The notes beneath the pieces are model-generated. The model saw only the letters and a program-made list of their open reading frames with translations, was not told where the DNA came from and made no database searches. The position numbers and the translations under genes were made by a program. Source: Litoditis marina (Eukaryota; Nematoda; Chromadorea; Rhabditida; Rhabditidae). From it: 64,000 nt of DNA. Below are positions 49,554 to 61,376 of the stretch, piece by piece. Position 1 is the first letter of the stretch; each line of letters begins with the position of its first letter. Location: positions 16,932,257 to 16,996,256 of the forward strand of contig OZ038433.1 of the NCBI GenBank assembly GCA_964036275.1, read 5' to 3'.

Positions 49554-52500
49554 ATCGGAGGGATCGGGAGAATTGAAGGTTACAGTTGTAGTATTTATTA
49601 CTTCCATATCTCGTCTGAGCTTCCAACCATACACCAGTGAAGTTAACCGAATATCCAGAAAAACCCGGCGCTTTTTCATCAATTTCGGGCCGATTTGGAA
49701 TGAAAGTTTTGATTGATGAATTTTCATAGTTACCTATCGAAAAACGAGATAATTAATACAGGCTAACTTCACTGGGGTGTGCGTCCAACATTTTTAGATT
49801 GTCATTTTTCCATCATTCACCTAGTTTAATGGAGATAAGATACGTATTTATAACGTATATACGTCATGTCAGGTTTCACTTTATTTCGATAGTTATTCAT
49901 CTTCCATTCACCTAGTTTATGCTGATTGCTATGCTACATGACACTCACAGTACACGCATAGATACCTACACATCTAGAACTAGCCCCAATTGTCGCATCT
50001 TTAGAAGCATTAGAACTAACCAATCGTTAGGTTCTGTTCAAATAGAAAAGTTGTGTCTATTTGAGACTCAAATTTTGAGTCCCACTTGGATCTATGTTTT
50101 TTATGCTTAGTACACACGAGTTTAGTCGAAAAGTTTGAAATGGTTGTGCATGTCTATACTTCACTTCGTCTCTATTTAGTTTCTAGTAAAATTCGCGTTT
50201 TTTACAATATTCGGGGTATTATCGAATTCATTCTTTATATCATTTCTTACCTGTGTATCATGTTTACGGTACTGCTTCAGTTGCTTTTGCTCACGTTGTT
50301 CTTTTTTCTTACAATAGATTCGTGGCTTATTTTGCCCAAGCACGCATAGTTTAGAGTTCATCTATGCTAGTCTTTCCATGACTAAGTACTCATTTAGCGT
50401 CGTTGTGCTTGCTTTAAGCAAGTATGATTCTAATTGTATTTAACCCCCCCCCCCCCCATTGATGATATCTTGCATGTTGTGATTGTGTTTATTTATCAAT
50501 GAACGGTGACCCACTTGACCTTCAAATTCAATCAAAGTGGAAAATTGCGATGTATTGTGTTTTAAAGAGTACATCGCACTAATTCAAAATATCAGTAAAC
50601 TACTGACAAATATACACCCTTTACCACAAATCGAACAAATTCGATAACTTTTATGTTTCTTATTCCTATTATCAAAAAAGAAAATTTCTATTATGAAGCA
50701 CTCATTCTTCAACTGCATACTGTATGAGTTGTCGTTAAAATGACAGAGACTATACCATCCATAACCATCTGTATTATACAATTGCTATTATGTTTGAAGA
50801 TGGTCCAATTTCATGTGTGCACTACGAGAATAGAATAGTCTCGTATGTTAATTGCCTGAAATCGCGTGAATTGTGGCTCGTTTATCAGAAAAGTGGCCTC
50901 TTTGGCGCGCAATGTGGATTGCATTAGCTCGGTTGTATATACAATACCACATGGAGCCCATCAGTCATTCTATACGGCCACCCCTCCCGGCCTGTCCGGT
51001 GCCTTTGAGCGAACCATATTATACTACAAATACTACTACTGAAAATATGAAGTATTATTATGGATAGGTTAGTTTGAGTACCTAAATGGGCCGCTCTTTG
51101 GGGGTTACTCTGCATTCCTGTGTTTGTACTTTGATCCCGCTTCATTTCACGCGACTTAGATCAAACTACAACTCAGAAACGCTCACCAATACTCGTATTG
51201 TAGTGTATACTTAGTGTTTTGCTGCTGCTCATTCACGTGCTCATTCGACATTCATACTGATGCTCCTACATTCGAACTTTCCAACGAGTCGTTAGAGAGT
51301 TCGAGTGCATAGTGTGAAAGTGCACATAGGAATGAAAGAGACTATTTTCTAAATTGTGAATCTGAGTTGTTTTACAACTAAAATTTCAATAATTCGCTGA
51401 CCTTTGAAAACTAGTGGCTAGGTTTTTTCGTTAAGATTCTCGTAGTACTACAAATATTCGCTTTAACTTTAATCTACCTGCTTTCATTACATGAAACTCC
51501 GCATTCATAAATTGTAGGAAAATGTGTGCAGTTCATGAATAGACTTTTTACTTTGTTTTCGATCTCAATGAATGGAGTATTTGATTGTCTGAAGTTAATC
51601 CGTTAATGGAAATTCCTCTAATCTACTTCTTATTCCAAATATCATACTTCTCGTGATTTCTTAATTTATCACTTAGTTCCGCATTGTAAAATAACACCTT
51701 GAATTGGTTAAATGTTGGAAAGAGGTGACTCAGACGAGTATAGATCTCATAATTCTTACGCGGATCCCTACAGTATATACGCGAATCTCAAATGACTGTT
51801 GCCATTAGAGAAAATTGATTCAAAGAATTTTTTAGTTTGTATATGAATATAATCACAAAACAGATTTTCACACATGTTCCTAAGCCCTTACTCAGCATAG
51901 AACTGTTGAGAAGATTCAAGTCTAAGAAGTCTAGCTAGAGGTACTGTAGAAGCCCACAAACGTGTGAAACAGAGTATACGATACTAGGATTACTCATCGA
52001 GTTCAATATTGAAAGCTCTGAGTTTCAAGTCGACAGTTCTGTATTGTTTTCGTTATTGATTGATGTGCTATTTTGATTGTGACTAAGCTAGTCTGAATGT
52101 TGAACGGACACCTTGGCACAAGCAAAACAGGACTATCTATCACGCTCATCATTTACAATTGCATAGTCCACGTTAGTATTATAGTGAGACCAAACTGTGG
52201 TTCTCAGTTTCTGCTGTGTCCTTTTTTGAACAAAATCGCATGCCCGATTGTTGTTTACTTTTCACTCTACCCAGCAATTTTTTTTTGCAATTTGGCCACG
52301 TCGGGTTCGAATCACTACATGGAGCAACGTGTTTCGAATACAAATAGCTGATATTCATCTAAACTGTACAATGGTAAGACAAATGTGCAAATACTCTAAG
52401 GCTTAGTGAGAACGACGATTAGAGTCTTGGAAATTCATTGTTATAGAGAGAGATTTACGTGACAAAATTATTGATTACAGATACCATTATAACGTCTCTT

Positions 52501-52647
52501 CATCCACCCTGATTCAAGTCTGGCGAAATAGTGCGCAAATAGAGAGACGCAGAATTGTATCAAGTTGTAGGTGGTGTGAACCAAGATAATGAATGTACAC
52601 GTGGTAAAAATAGATCAAATTCAGAATAAGAGGTCAAAGATCAAGAA
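49554..52647. other. Intergenic, between convergent dnj-14 and the RD3 homologue
   Basis: It contains a MITE at 49630-49780 (ends ACACCAGTGAAGTTA and TAACTTCACTGGGGTGT), a poly-C tract at about 50446 and a TTGTAGTTTGATC pair near 51118-51172. No exon was found. Both flanking genes end here, so it should hold their 3' UTRs. Confidence 0.5.
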
Positions 52648-55600
52648 TCAGACGATATCGTTGATATCGCGGAAGGAGATGTCCGCGAGAGAACGAGCAG
52701 AGCTGGTCAGGGGACGCGGAGAGTCACCAACCTGCAGAAAATCGATATTACAGAAGAATATTGATCACATATTGGTATATTATTACAACTTGATAGACAG
52801 AGAGGAGTTTTTTTAACATTTGAACTTTCAATAGTCTTTTGTGGCTAAACATTAGGATAAGTAATGTGTATATTTTGTTGGTTCAGTGGTTGGTGCAGCA
52901 GTGTTTGGACTACTTGTAGTTGACCAGATTTAATGAAAATTTGGTTTGAAAGCAAAAATTCGGAACTCCAACACTTCCAGTTCGAAGCCGCTGTGTAGAG
53001 CTAATTTTCTCTAGCATTGACTTCACTTCAGTGTGGTTCAATATATATTTTCTCCTTCTTTTTCAAGTCTATTGTGTTGACGGCTAATCTCATACAGCAC
53101 GGGCCCCCAGTTTGGTATGGTATAATGGGTGCCAAATTTATAAATTTCTGTCTCTCGCCGGAATCGAACCTGCGAGAAAACGTTTTGTAACAGGGCGCTT
53201 ACCACTGCGCTATCACAGAACGTAACCAGCAAGCTTTGGAATCGAATACATGCGTGCGTACACAGTGGGAAGTGACATATACAGTACCCTCCCGTCTTTC
53301 CGTTGGCAACGACTACAGTTTATTTCTTATCTACTCTCTCTTTCAAACATAGTTTCAAACACCTTCTCGATCTTTCAAACAAGAACGTACCGCATTGACG
53401 CTGCTTCCACTTCTGATGTACCTTTTGACGACGTCGGATGCACTTACATTTCGAGGTCGGGACATGATTGTCTCGTGGACAGAAGTCACAAAACTATCGA
53501 TTATTCCCTCACGAGTCGACGCGTGCTGCAAAAAAAATCAATAATTGGAAACAGCTGTGTACTTTGCACTTCATAGCTTTCAACTCTCACTTGGAATAGT
53601 AGCTGTGCCATGTATTAAAAAGAGTTTTTAATACTTTCTTATTGCAGATATATCGTTATTACTAATCCTAATATTGGAAGGATAACAATGAGCACCGGAT
53701 TATCTATGACTAGACAAACCTTTTCAATACGTTTTCTCAGACGAAAAAAAAACTGAATTGGAAGAAACTAGTTCAAAGAAATTAGTTTATTCAAGAAATC
53801 AATTCGAAGAATTACCGCCAAAACAGTGCACGTTGCTTAACTTTGCTCTTTCGAAGTTTTATCAGAATATTTTGTTATGCAATAAAAGTTTAGAATTTAG
53901 TTAGTTTACCTTGACTTTCGACTTGAAGGAAGCGATTGTGATCGGCCACTCTGTCGGCTGCAGTCTGTCACAGGCGCGATCCAATTTACTGCGTTCCTAG
54001 AAGTTGAGAAATAAGATTTCTCAGCTCCCCACACTTTCAATTTTCTGGTAAATATCAACAATGTTTTTACGCCCTCGTTATCTTCCCACTATTTTATATT
54101 ATAAGTGAAGATTTTTTCGGTAGGTTGATTTCACTCAACAAATGTTCAAAAACTTCTAATTTGATCGCAAACCAACCTGCATTGTCAGATACTTCTTCGG
54201 TCTGTTTTCGGAATTCGTGCTGATCAGCCATCGATAGTCGGGCATTTTGTCTTGTAGGTTCGACCGCGATTGAAGTTCTTCCTGAAAATGACCTTTTGTG
54301 AACTTTTAGAAACAATGTTCTCCCTGAAAGTGATTCTATGTGGGTTTCGCTGTTCACACTTCGAGGGTTTTCCCAGGTTTCTTTGAAATTTACTCGAGCA
54401 ACATTTCTCGTGTTGGTCTCTTTGACCTACGAGAGGATTACGCTGAAAAGTGATTCTGGGGTGTAGTTTTCAGATCAAATCTACGGCCTCACCGAAGGGT
54501 TTCCTAATTACGATTACAATTCTACGAACCATCTAGAAAAATTGAAGTGTTATGAGTTATATGGCTTCGAAAGAGAGAATCTTTGAAGTAAACTGAATGT
54601 GAACTCTTGGTGAAGTGGTAAGTGGCGCGCTACCGCTCTTCAGGACTTCAGTTCGATTCCACAATGCGCCATCTATATTACTATTCCATTGTAGTTGTGA
54701 CAATTGGCGTATAACTAACTATTTCGATTTCTGATACTACGGTTTCAACACAGTCACCACACAAAAAGTGCAGTTTCGTGAGTTCACGTCAATAGGATTC
54801 ACGTGACTTTTCACGTGTTCCTGCTACTTCATCATGAAGGATTATTGGGCTACTCAGGTTCAACCGACCTTCTTATTCTCGAATTCGACGACGTGTGCTT
54901 CTATTTCGTCGAGTACCAAATCAGTGAGAAGCGAATCATCGTGGTCAGACAGATTCTTGCGGTCGTCCACGACTTCTTCGCCGCGGGGAGACGCCACCTC
55001 GGTAATCCACTTCAACATTCTGGAGAGATGACCGTTAGAGCGAGAGAGAGAGAGAGCGCAAGAGAGAGAAGGGGAGGAAGAGTAAGAGAGTGAACGACAA
55101 CAAGAGAGAGCGAGAGAAATAGGCTTTGGAGTGGAGTAGGACTTTCGAGTTTGCTGGAATTAGAACAAAGGTATGATAGGCTCCAAAAGAATGGCAGCAA
55201 CGTTCAGAGGAACTGTGGTGAGGAAAAACTGAAAGGTAAAAACAATAATACGCAGAAATTGAAACGCGAATTGAGTTCAAGGCTCAAGAGTAGATAGAAA
55301 ATAGTCTGATGTGAAGGAGAGGAGTAGCAGGAAACACGCATTTGTGGCTTCCGCCCTCTGATGAAAGGAATCAGGGTTTTTTTTTTCAAAAAAGAACAAA
55401 CTGCGGTTTATGAAGAACTTTCAGTGGAACGATGATAATCTCTTTAGATATTCAGATGAGAGATATTCAAGATAGTGCTTGTTGGTACAACATTGTAATT
55501 TGTAAACAATCGATTTTAGCTAAAAAGTACAAAGTATTATGATGTTGAATGTGAAAAACACATCTGAGTTGGCGAAAAGGTGATGATGAACTGTTCAAGG

Positions 55601-57736
55601 GTCCACGTTTTTCACGTATAACTCGAATTTTACTTTCTTTTCTACTCCCGACCAAAACAATAGCGACGGACGTGTGTAATACATCAGAGCATAGAGAATT
55701 GGAATAATAAACTGCGAACTTCTATTGTTTCATCACGTATATTTCATATTTATTGCATATTCATTCATTCACGTCGCTTCGTTACGAGATCACGTTTCAC
55801 GTGAAAATTCAATTAACTACTAGTAAAATACATTCGAAGCTGTTCTGTTCAAGAGAAATATTGTGATTAGCGCATCCTTTGTGGGCGGCTGAGGGTTGCC
55901 ATGGAAAAAGCAGACGATTATCTCATATCACTCAATTGAAGGAGAACAAAGGGCGGTATTCATTAATTGACAACGTATTGTGGAATTTCCTGGATATCGC
56001 AAAAATCTTTAGAAGAACCACGTTTGAAGCACAATAACACGTATTTTTACAGATAGGAAATTAGAGATTACTACTGTAATTTTGCGTGACGCATGTAATT
56101 TTGCGTGACGCATGGAGTTTCTATGCGTGAACGTTACAGCTGTTTCCATGGGTGCTATCAATTGACCCCTCATCTGGCCCCAATTGTATCTGACGTGTAC
56201 TTTGATCGCTATGGTTTCCGTTTCAACATCAATCAATCTTGGGTTCCTCTTCCATCTCTGTCTTCTAACTGAGCCTCAACAACATCAACAACAAATGCTA
56301 TTAGCAACTTTCTCCATGTACCTGTTTTTCTTTTGTTTTCTCAAATGTCAGTTTGAATAGTTTACATTTCGTGATTTCATATTGGTCTATTATTATACTG
56401 ATAAACATTATTATTATTATTATTATGTTTAACAATTGGTATGCGTATATGGCAAGAGGCAGATAGGAAGGTTTTACTATAAAAAACAACCGAATTCAGT
56501 GTTATTAAATATTTCATCTAAAGTGGACGGGAAATACGTGTAGATATGAAGTGGTCCAAATTTATATATTCTTGTCTCTCGCCGGAATCGAACTTGCCAG
56601 CGAAAGATTTGTAGCTGGGCGCTAATCGTGGAATCGTAAACATGCGTCCGTACACAGCGGAAATTGAGTTGTACAGTAGCCTCCCGCGTTGGGATCAGAA
56701 ATGCGATAGCAAGTGAATACAAGGTTCACTCTGTGCATTGCTAGCCTATACCGTATATGTTTCTCAATTCTGCTGTGTTTGTAGTTGGATCCTGCTATTC
56801 ATTGGATCGCAATTCCTCTATTAGGGCGCGTAACGAGATTAAACTTACAACGAAGATTTGGTCCCAACACAGAATGTGATATCGACGCTGGGAGGATATT
56901 CACCGGGGGATATTCACAGGTTACTCAACAGTTCTAACTTAAGATCTTAGCCAAACATCCATTGAAATGAACAAATTTCTGAGATTGGAAAGTATTTTGT
57001 GCAGTTGTGCTGTTTATGATTATTATTTCTGCCTATAAGTTTAAGTACGTTTATTGGTTCTGAAAAGCAAAATACAGGCCTGCGTATCAAAAAAACTGTT
57101 GGAAAACCCGAAAAGTAACAAATATTAATAATAATAGCTTCAGATACAGCTGAAAAACATTCATGAGCTCTCAGTAACTGCCCCTCTGTTTATATATTGT
57201 GTTCTGACGTAAAATGTCTCCTAAATCCTACCGTATCGCAGATTTGTTGCTAGGATTTGACTAGGGAATTTCGTAAAATCCGCGGTTTGCGCAATATTAG
57301 CTTTGTTCTATGCAGCACAGAAAAGAGAAAGAAGAGAAAGATGGAAGAAGAGGATATTGGCTACGTAATAATATTGACAAAACTGTGAAATGAGTAAGAA
57401 CTCGTGTTTTATTCCTCTAAACAATAGGCCTTAGACGAAATTAGAGCAGAAAAGCTCAGAAAGGGATAAAAATCTGAGTTGCGTGAAACAGACCGGAATA
57501 TAAGATTATGAAATTGTTGATTTTGAACTCGAAAATTGACACAAATCAAGGGGCAACGTGAATTTAACAGTCACGTGAAACATGTTAAACACAGCAGAAA
57601 TCAGACACGTGCAGTTACAAAGTGCACGATTGCTCATTAGAATTCTTACTTCACGTGACTATTCAATTTACTTTCAACATATGTACTTTGGCCGTTGAAA
57701 GGCAGCTCGCCGATTCCTTGTAACCTGATGAAACAT
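52648..57736 (-). CDS. rdl-1: RD3-domain protein (retinal degeneration 3 homologue)
   Basis: RD3 proteins bind receptor-type guanylyl cyclases and control their trafficking to cilia; the worm homologue RDL-1 does this for GCY-9 in BAG sensory neurons. Six minus-strand exons join in phase: 57687-57736, 54869-55019, 54177-54281, 53910-53996, 53391-53525, 52648-52731 (stop TGA), giving about 203 residues. The first exon starts ATG (MFHQVTRNRR) directly after ttttcag, compatible with trans-splicing. The family signature is PDYRWLIST followed by ERSKLDRACDRLQP and ITIASFKSKV, which matches the DYSWLAST...ER..LE..C..I.P layout of vertebrate RD3. An acidic helix (LLTDLVLDEIEAHVVEFENK) precedes it. 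The C-terminal part is serine-rich and ends FRDINDIV. Two points are weaker: the AAG|gtcggt donor after exon 2 and whether more 5' exons exist. Confidence 0.82.
53121..53303 (-). mobile_element. tRNA-derived SINE-like element, copy 3
   Basis: Reverse orientation, with box A-like TAGCGCAGTGGTAAGCG and box B GGTTCGATTCC, a leader beginning AAAGACGGGAGGGTACTG and a tail AGAAATTTATAAATTTGG. It lies between the last two exons of the RD3 gene. Confidence 0.75.
54605..54675 (+). mobile_element. tRNA-like sequence (possible SINE head or tRNA pseudogene)
   Basis: GTGAAGTGGTAAGTGGCGCG resembles box A and AGTTCGATTCC box B at tRNA-like spacing. The ends do not pair convincingly, so it is not called a functional tRNA. 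It lies in an intron of the RD3 gene. Confidence 0.45.
55030..55110. repeat. (GA)n-rich tract
   Basis: A purine dinucleotide-rich stretch in the intron upstream of the second RD3 exon. A (CT)n tract of similar type is at about 58395-58470. Confidence 0.9.
56108..56430 (+). mobile_element. 5'-truncated copy of the LINE-derived element
   Basis: It is highly similar to 15205-15510. It begins inside the ORF (reading MRERYSCFHGCYQLTPHLAP), passes the stop and ends in the (TTA)n tail at about 56410. Truncation at the 5' end with a retained microsatellite tail is typical of target-primed reverse transcription. Confidence 0.85.
56551..56686 (-). mobile_element. tRNA-derived SINE-like element, copy 4 (deleted)
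   Basis: It shares the tail and leader with copies 1-3, but the tRNA-like core is shortened, with box A largely lost. It lies in the first intron of the RD3 gene. Confidence 0.6.
57568..57682. mobile_element. MITE, tatactagaag family, reverse copy
   Basis: It contains the complement of GAATCGTGCACTTTGT and the arm CACGTGACTATTCAATTTAC. It ends a few bases from the donor of the first RD3 exon (57687). Confidence 0.7.
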
Positions 57737-58418
57737 CTGAAAATTGTTCAATCCTGTTCCAATGTAGGTGCAAGCGTCAAAATTTAAAAAAAACAGTATA
57801 TAACGTGACTTTTGAATAATTCTCAGCATCCCTTCGAAAGTGTTCGTCGAAAACTAGTTTTCAACGCAAATCCGTAAGACAAGCCCTACACATCAAGTTA
57901 TCACTTTGTGTCTTCTCAGTTCTCAATTTGTGTCAAATAACCTACATTAGAGTACTGTAGTTCGTATTTGCCGCTGTTTAGTCGCATGTTGGTAGACAAA
58001 TGAGTGAGAGCGGAAAACGCAATGCACTGTAGATGATTTTATACGACAAAACCAGCTTAATAAAAGTAAAGATTAGTTTTGAATAAAACTTATACAAGAA
58101 AAACGAGAGGGGCCATACGGAGATGAACAGATCTTTTTTTGCGAATATTTACTCATTCGTAATACATTTCATTTATCAAGTTCCTGTCAATTGTATGGTG
58201 GTTGGTATTCGATGGATTTCAGCCTATCAGATACGGAATACTAATTTGATCTACAAAACCCATCAAATCCATTTTCGATCTTGCTTAGTTGATATTCTAC
58301 AGGTGTTCACATGAAAGACTACATTCGACACAGCAAGACAAGATCAGTCCTACTTTCTTCCACATTTTACCTGTTTTCTTGCAATTCAACTCTCTTCTCT
58401 CTCTTTCTTTCTCTCTCT

Positions 58419-58467
<49 letters not shown>

Positions 58468-58701
58468 AAGTGTTGCGAATCTCCCAGCTTTTTCCGACTA
58501 CCTGTTCTGAATACTTTTGAGGAGAGGGTTAATCTAGTTTTTTTGAAATATCACGGAAAATGAGCTGGGTACTTGTGAGTTATTTTCAAAAGGAAACTAT
58601 AGCGAGATTCGCCTTCTTCTCAAAAATACCCGTTCATTAGTCTTCTCTCATACTTGTACAAATCTTATCCAAATGATTTTTTTTACACTCGATTTTGTAC
58701 T

Positions 58702-58832
58702 ATACTAGAAGTACATTGAAATGTCACATAAAGCTATCATTCTAATGCGGAATCGTGCACTTTGTCATTGCACGTTTCCGAATTCTGCTGTGTTCAACAT
58801 GTTTTACGCGACAGGCAATTGACTAACAGCAT
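58702..58832. mobile_element. MITE, tatactagaag family
   Basis: It lies upstream of the nucleoside hydrolase start, with tatactagaag at the left and ctaacagcata at the right, and the diagnostic GAATCGTGCACTTTGTC inside. Confidence 0.75.
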
Positions 58833-59019
58833 ACTTTTTCTACAGTCGTGGATGTACACAGTCTACCATCGGAAATCACCTCTCGTCAGGCTCGGTTGTC
58901 AGTTTTACCTTGGTTCTACTACCTACTTCAATTTCACTACAGTTTTACTTCAGTTTAAGTTTACATATCCGTTCTCTAAACATCTTGTGTAGTGAAGGGT
59001 GACAATTTCTCCAACGAAT

Positions 59020-61290
59020 ATGTTGCCCGTCGGAGTTGGTAACGCGTACCCTGGTGGTAACCAGGAACCAAAACTGGGTCATCGTTGAACCTAACAGCGA
59101 AATTTCGGTCAAATGAATAATAATAGAAGTGACCTCTTCAATCTGGACGTATGGGGTCTGATTCTGTTTTCCACGTTCCGCTCGGTATAATGTAGTAGAT
59201 TGTGTTCTGCTTGCTGAACCAAACTCGAGGTGCTATTGACGGTTTGTTCAAGTGGCTCTAAAAACGGAATATGTTGCCCGAATCTTCACCACTCACGAAT
59301 GAATCATCAATATAGTCGCCATTTTCCCCATATAGACAGGAGAGGGTTCGATTGATTGAGCGATGCGGAGCGAGCGGTCGTTGATTACTTGCCAGCAAAC
59401 GAGAGAGTGTGTAGATCAATGATACGCAGACTGGCTGGCTCCTCGCCAAAGCCCGCCTCACAAAAAATCGATGGTACGGTGTCCACAACGATTTGACAAA
59501 TATCATATCACCTCGAGTTCAGTTCAGCAAACAAAAACAACAATATCTCAGGTTTTGTTTTCTAGGTTGGATTCTGGCGGTGGTGGTCGTTTCTCTGTCC
59601 GTTCACACGGCCGATTCTCGACCGACGGATGGCCGAGTCAAACTGATTATAGGTGCTCTCAATTATAGTTAATTCGGTAGGGGGCCGGGTTTGGCGGGCC
59701 GATTTCTCCCCGAACCGAACCTTTTCCACCTACTCTCGAACCAGTTGGTTCGGTAGGAAACCGAACCACTTGCGTACTCAAACCGACAGGGAATCGAACC
59801 AAATCCTAATTCTGGCATTAGTTAGTTTAATTGGTTCGGTTCCAACGTGGTCAGCCCAAAATTGGTTCGGATTTGAAACGAACCACGTGAGAAATTTTGA
59901 GCTTTGAGTCAAGCTCGAGAAACTTGATTTTTATTTCGAACCCTACTTCAGATACTGACGGGGTGGCGGACGACGCTCGCGCCATTTCGCTGGCACTACA
60001 ACATCCGGATGCTCAGGTGACACATTGTTATACTCAGTTCCACCCAGACATGACTACTCACAGTAACCCCCAAAATGAATGAAGACAGATTCGTATATTT
60101 ATTCAGTTCACGGTGCGTTGCAGAATGTTGTTCCTCAAAGGAAACCGGAACACAATTGTCCACGTGTCCACGTGACATTCATATGACAATGCCGCGCGAC
60201 ACGCAACGCCACTCAAAAGTAGGATACATCAGCTTTACGAGAAACCATGTTTCTCTCCGGTCTCCTTCAATATAATAGTATAATACAATAATAATGTTGT
60301 ATTACATTATAATAGTATAATACAATAATAATATTGTATTACATTATAATAGTATAATACAATAATAATATTGTATTTCATTATAATAGTATAATACAAT
60401 AATAATGTTGTATTATATAATATTGAATATAATATTTTGATAAGTACAGTTCTAGGTGATTGGTATAACAACGGTACACGGATGTATCACCGTTCAACAG
60501 GCAACAGCGAATGTGGCACGAATTCAAAGGGTCAACAAGGTCAGGCCATCGACAATAATTCATTCATTCTTTTAGTTCCTGTAATATTTATGAAATAACC
60601 GCCTCATGTGAGACTCGAACCGGGCTCAAAAGATATAGATGCCGCGGACGCTAACCACTTTATCATATGGCTTATTTTATCATTGTTGGCGAATCCGCTT
60701 ATATGTGTTCTTACACATCAGGAAGTGAGATATACAGTGTATTTCCCAATTTTTTCCGAAAGATGACTATGTGTATGAGACACGGATTGAGATTGATCAG
60801 AATCACAATTCATTCATATAAAAGTGAAAGCACATCAAGACAAACAGTTGTGGGAGACTAAATGAACTACCGAGAGAAAAACACGAGGCGTGACGTTTCA
60901 CTTCGATCCCCACCCATTGTTTTGTTTGACTTTCTTGTAAAATTCAATTGTTCACAGAAGTACCTATCGTCAAGTTATATACTTTCAGTTGAAGTTCTTC
61001 TTGAGTAATGAATAGTAGCTCAACGTGTTTTAGCTGAATCGTCGCCCACTCGCTTGTGTGTTATTTCTCGTTGCTAAGGTTTTGTGAAACCGGGTACAGA
61101 CTACAAAACTATATTGTAAGGAGAATGGACCTGGAGCATGGAAAGTGTGGAAACTCCCTTTCAGGCCCGTGTTCCGGTGTACAAAGGAGCCGAATACCCT
61201 ATCATCCGCAAGAACGTTGAAGTAGGAACCGAATGCGATGCGGTTTTTGGCAAAGACGGGTTGGGCGACCAACCGGACAAGTACCCGAAG
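59020..61290 (+). CDS. Inosine/uridine-preferring nucleoside hydrolase (3'-incomplete)
   Basis: It hydrolyses the N-glycosidic bond of ribonucleosides to a free base and ribose, in nucleoside salvage. Exons: 59020-59038 (tentative), 59566-59652, 59952-60016, 60456-60539, 61165-61290, then a donor gttagt. The first exon, MLPVGV with a phase-1 donor, joins GWILAVVVVSLSVHTADS to make a plausible signal peptide, so a secreted or lysosomal enzyme is possible. The Ca2+-binding family motif DxDxxxDD is present as DTDGVADDARAI, made across the second splice. VIGITTVHGCITV and ARVPVYKGAEYPI follow, then FGKDGLGD, all in the family's order. About 130 residues are in the window; the usual length is over 300, so the catalytic C-terminal half lies beyond the end. 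The next intron is a long minisatellite. Confidence 0.85.
60268..60420 (+). repeat. 37-bp AT-rich tandem repeat, about 4 copies
   Basis: The word AGTATAATAC recurs at 60277, 60314, 60351 and 60388, an exact 37-bp period. Each unit contains the near-palindrome AATACAATAATAATATTGTA. It lies in the intron before the fourth hydrolase exon. Confidence 0.95.
60590..60765 (-). mobile_element. tRNA-derived SINE-like element, divergent subfamily
   Basis: On the minus strand a leader (GTATATCTCACTTCC, then a GTGT...ACAC hairpin) precedes a tRNA-like part with box A TAAAGTGGTTAGCG and box B GGTTCGAGTCT. The layout is that of copies 1-4, but the tRNA part differs in sequence. Confidence 0.55.
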
Positions 61291-61376
61291 GTTAGTATAA
61301 TAACAGGATTTGAAGACCTGGACTACTCCGAATATTTACATTTTTCTCATATTCACATATTTATCAATTCACGTCG

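Noticed and set aside
56009..56236. Minus-strand ORF over the LINE fragment (also at 15096-15356)
   Set aside because: It is the antisense shadow of the LINE-derived ORF.
59297..59350. Extra 5' exon of the RD3 gene on the minus strand (reading ENGDYIDDSF before gtgagt)
   Set aside because: The donor is good and the phase fits, but no acceptor or in-frame start was found and the RD3 gene already has a plausible ATG at 57736.
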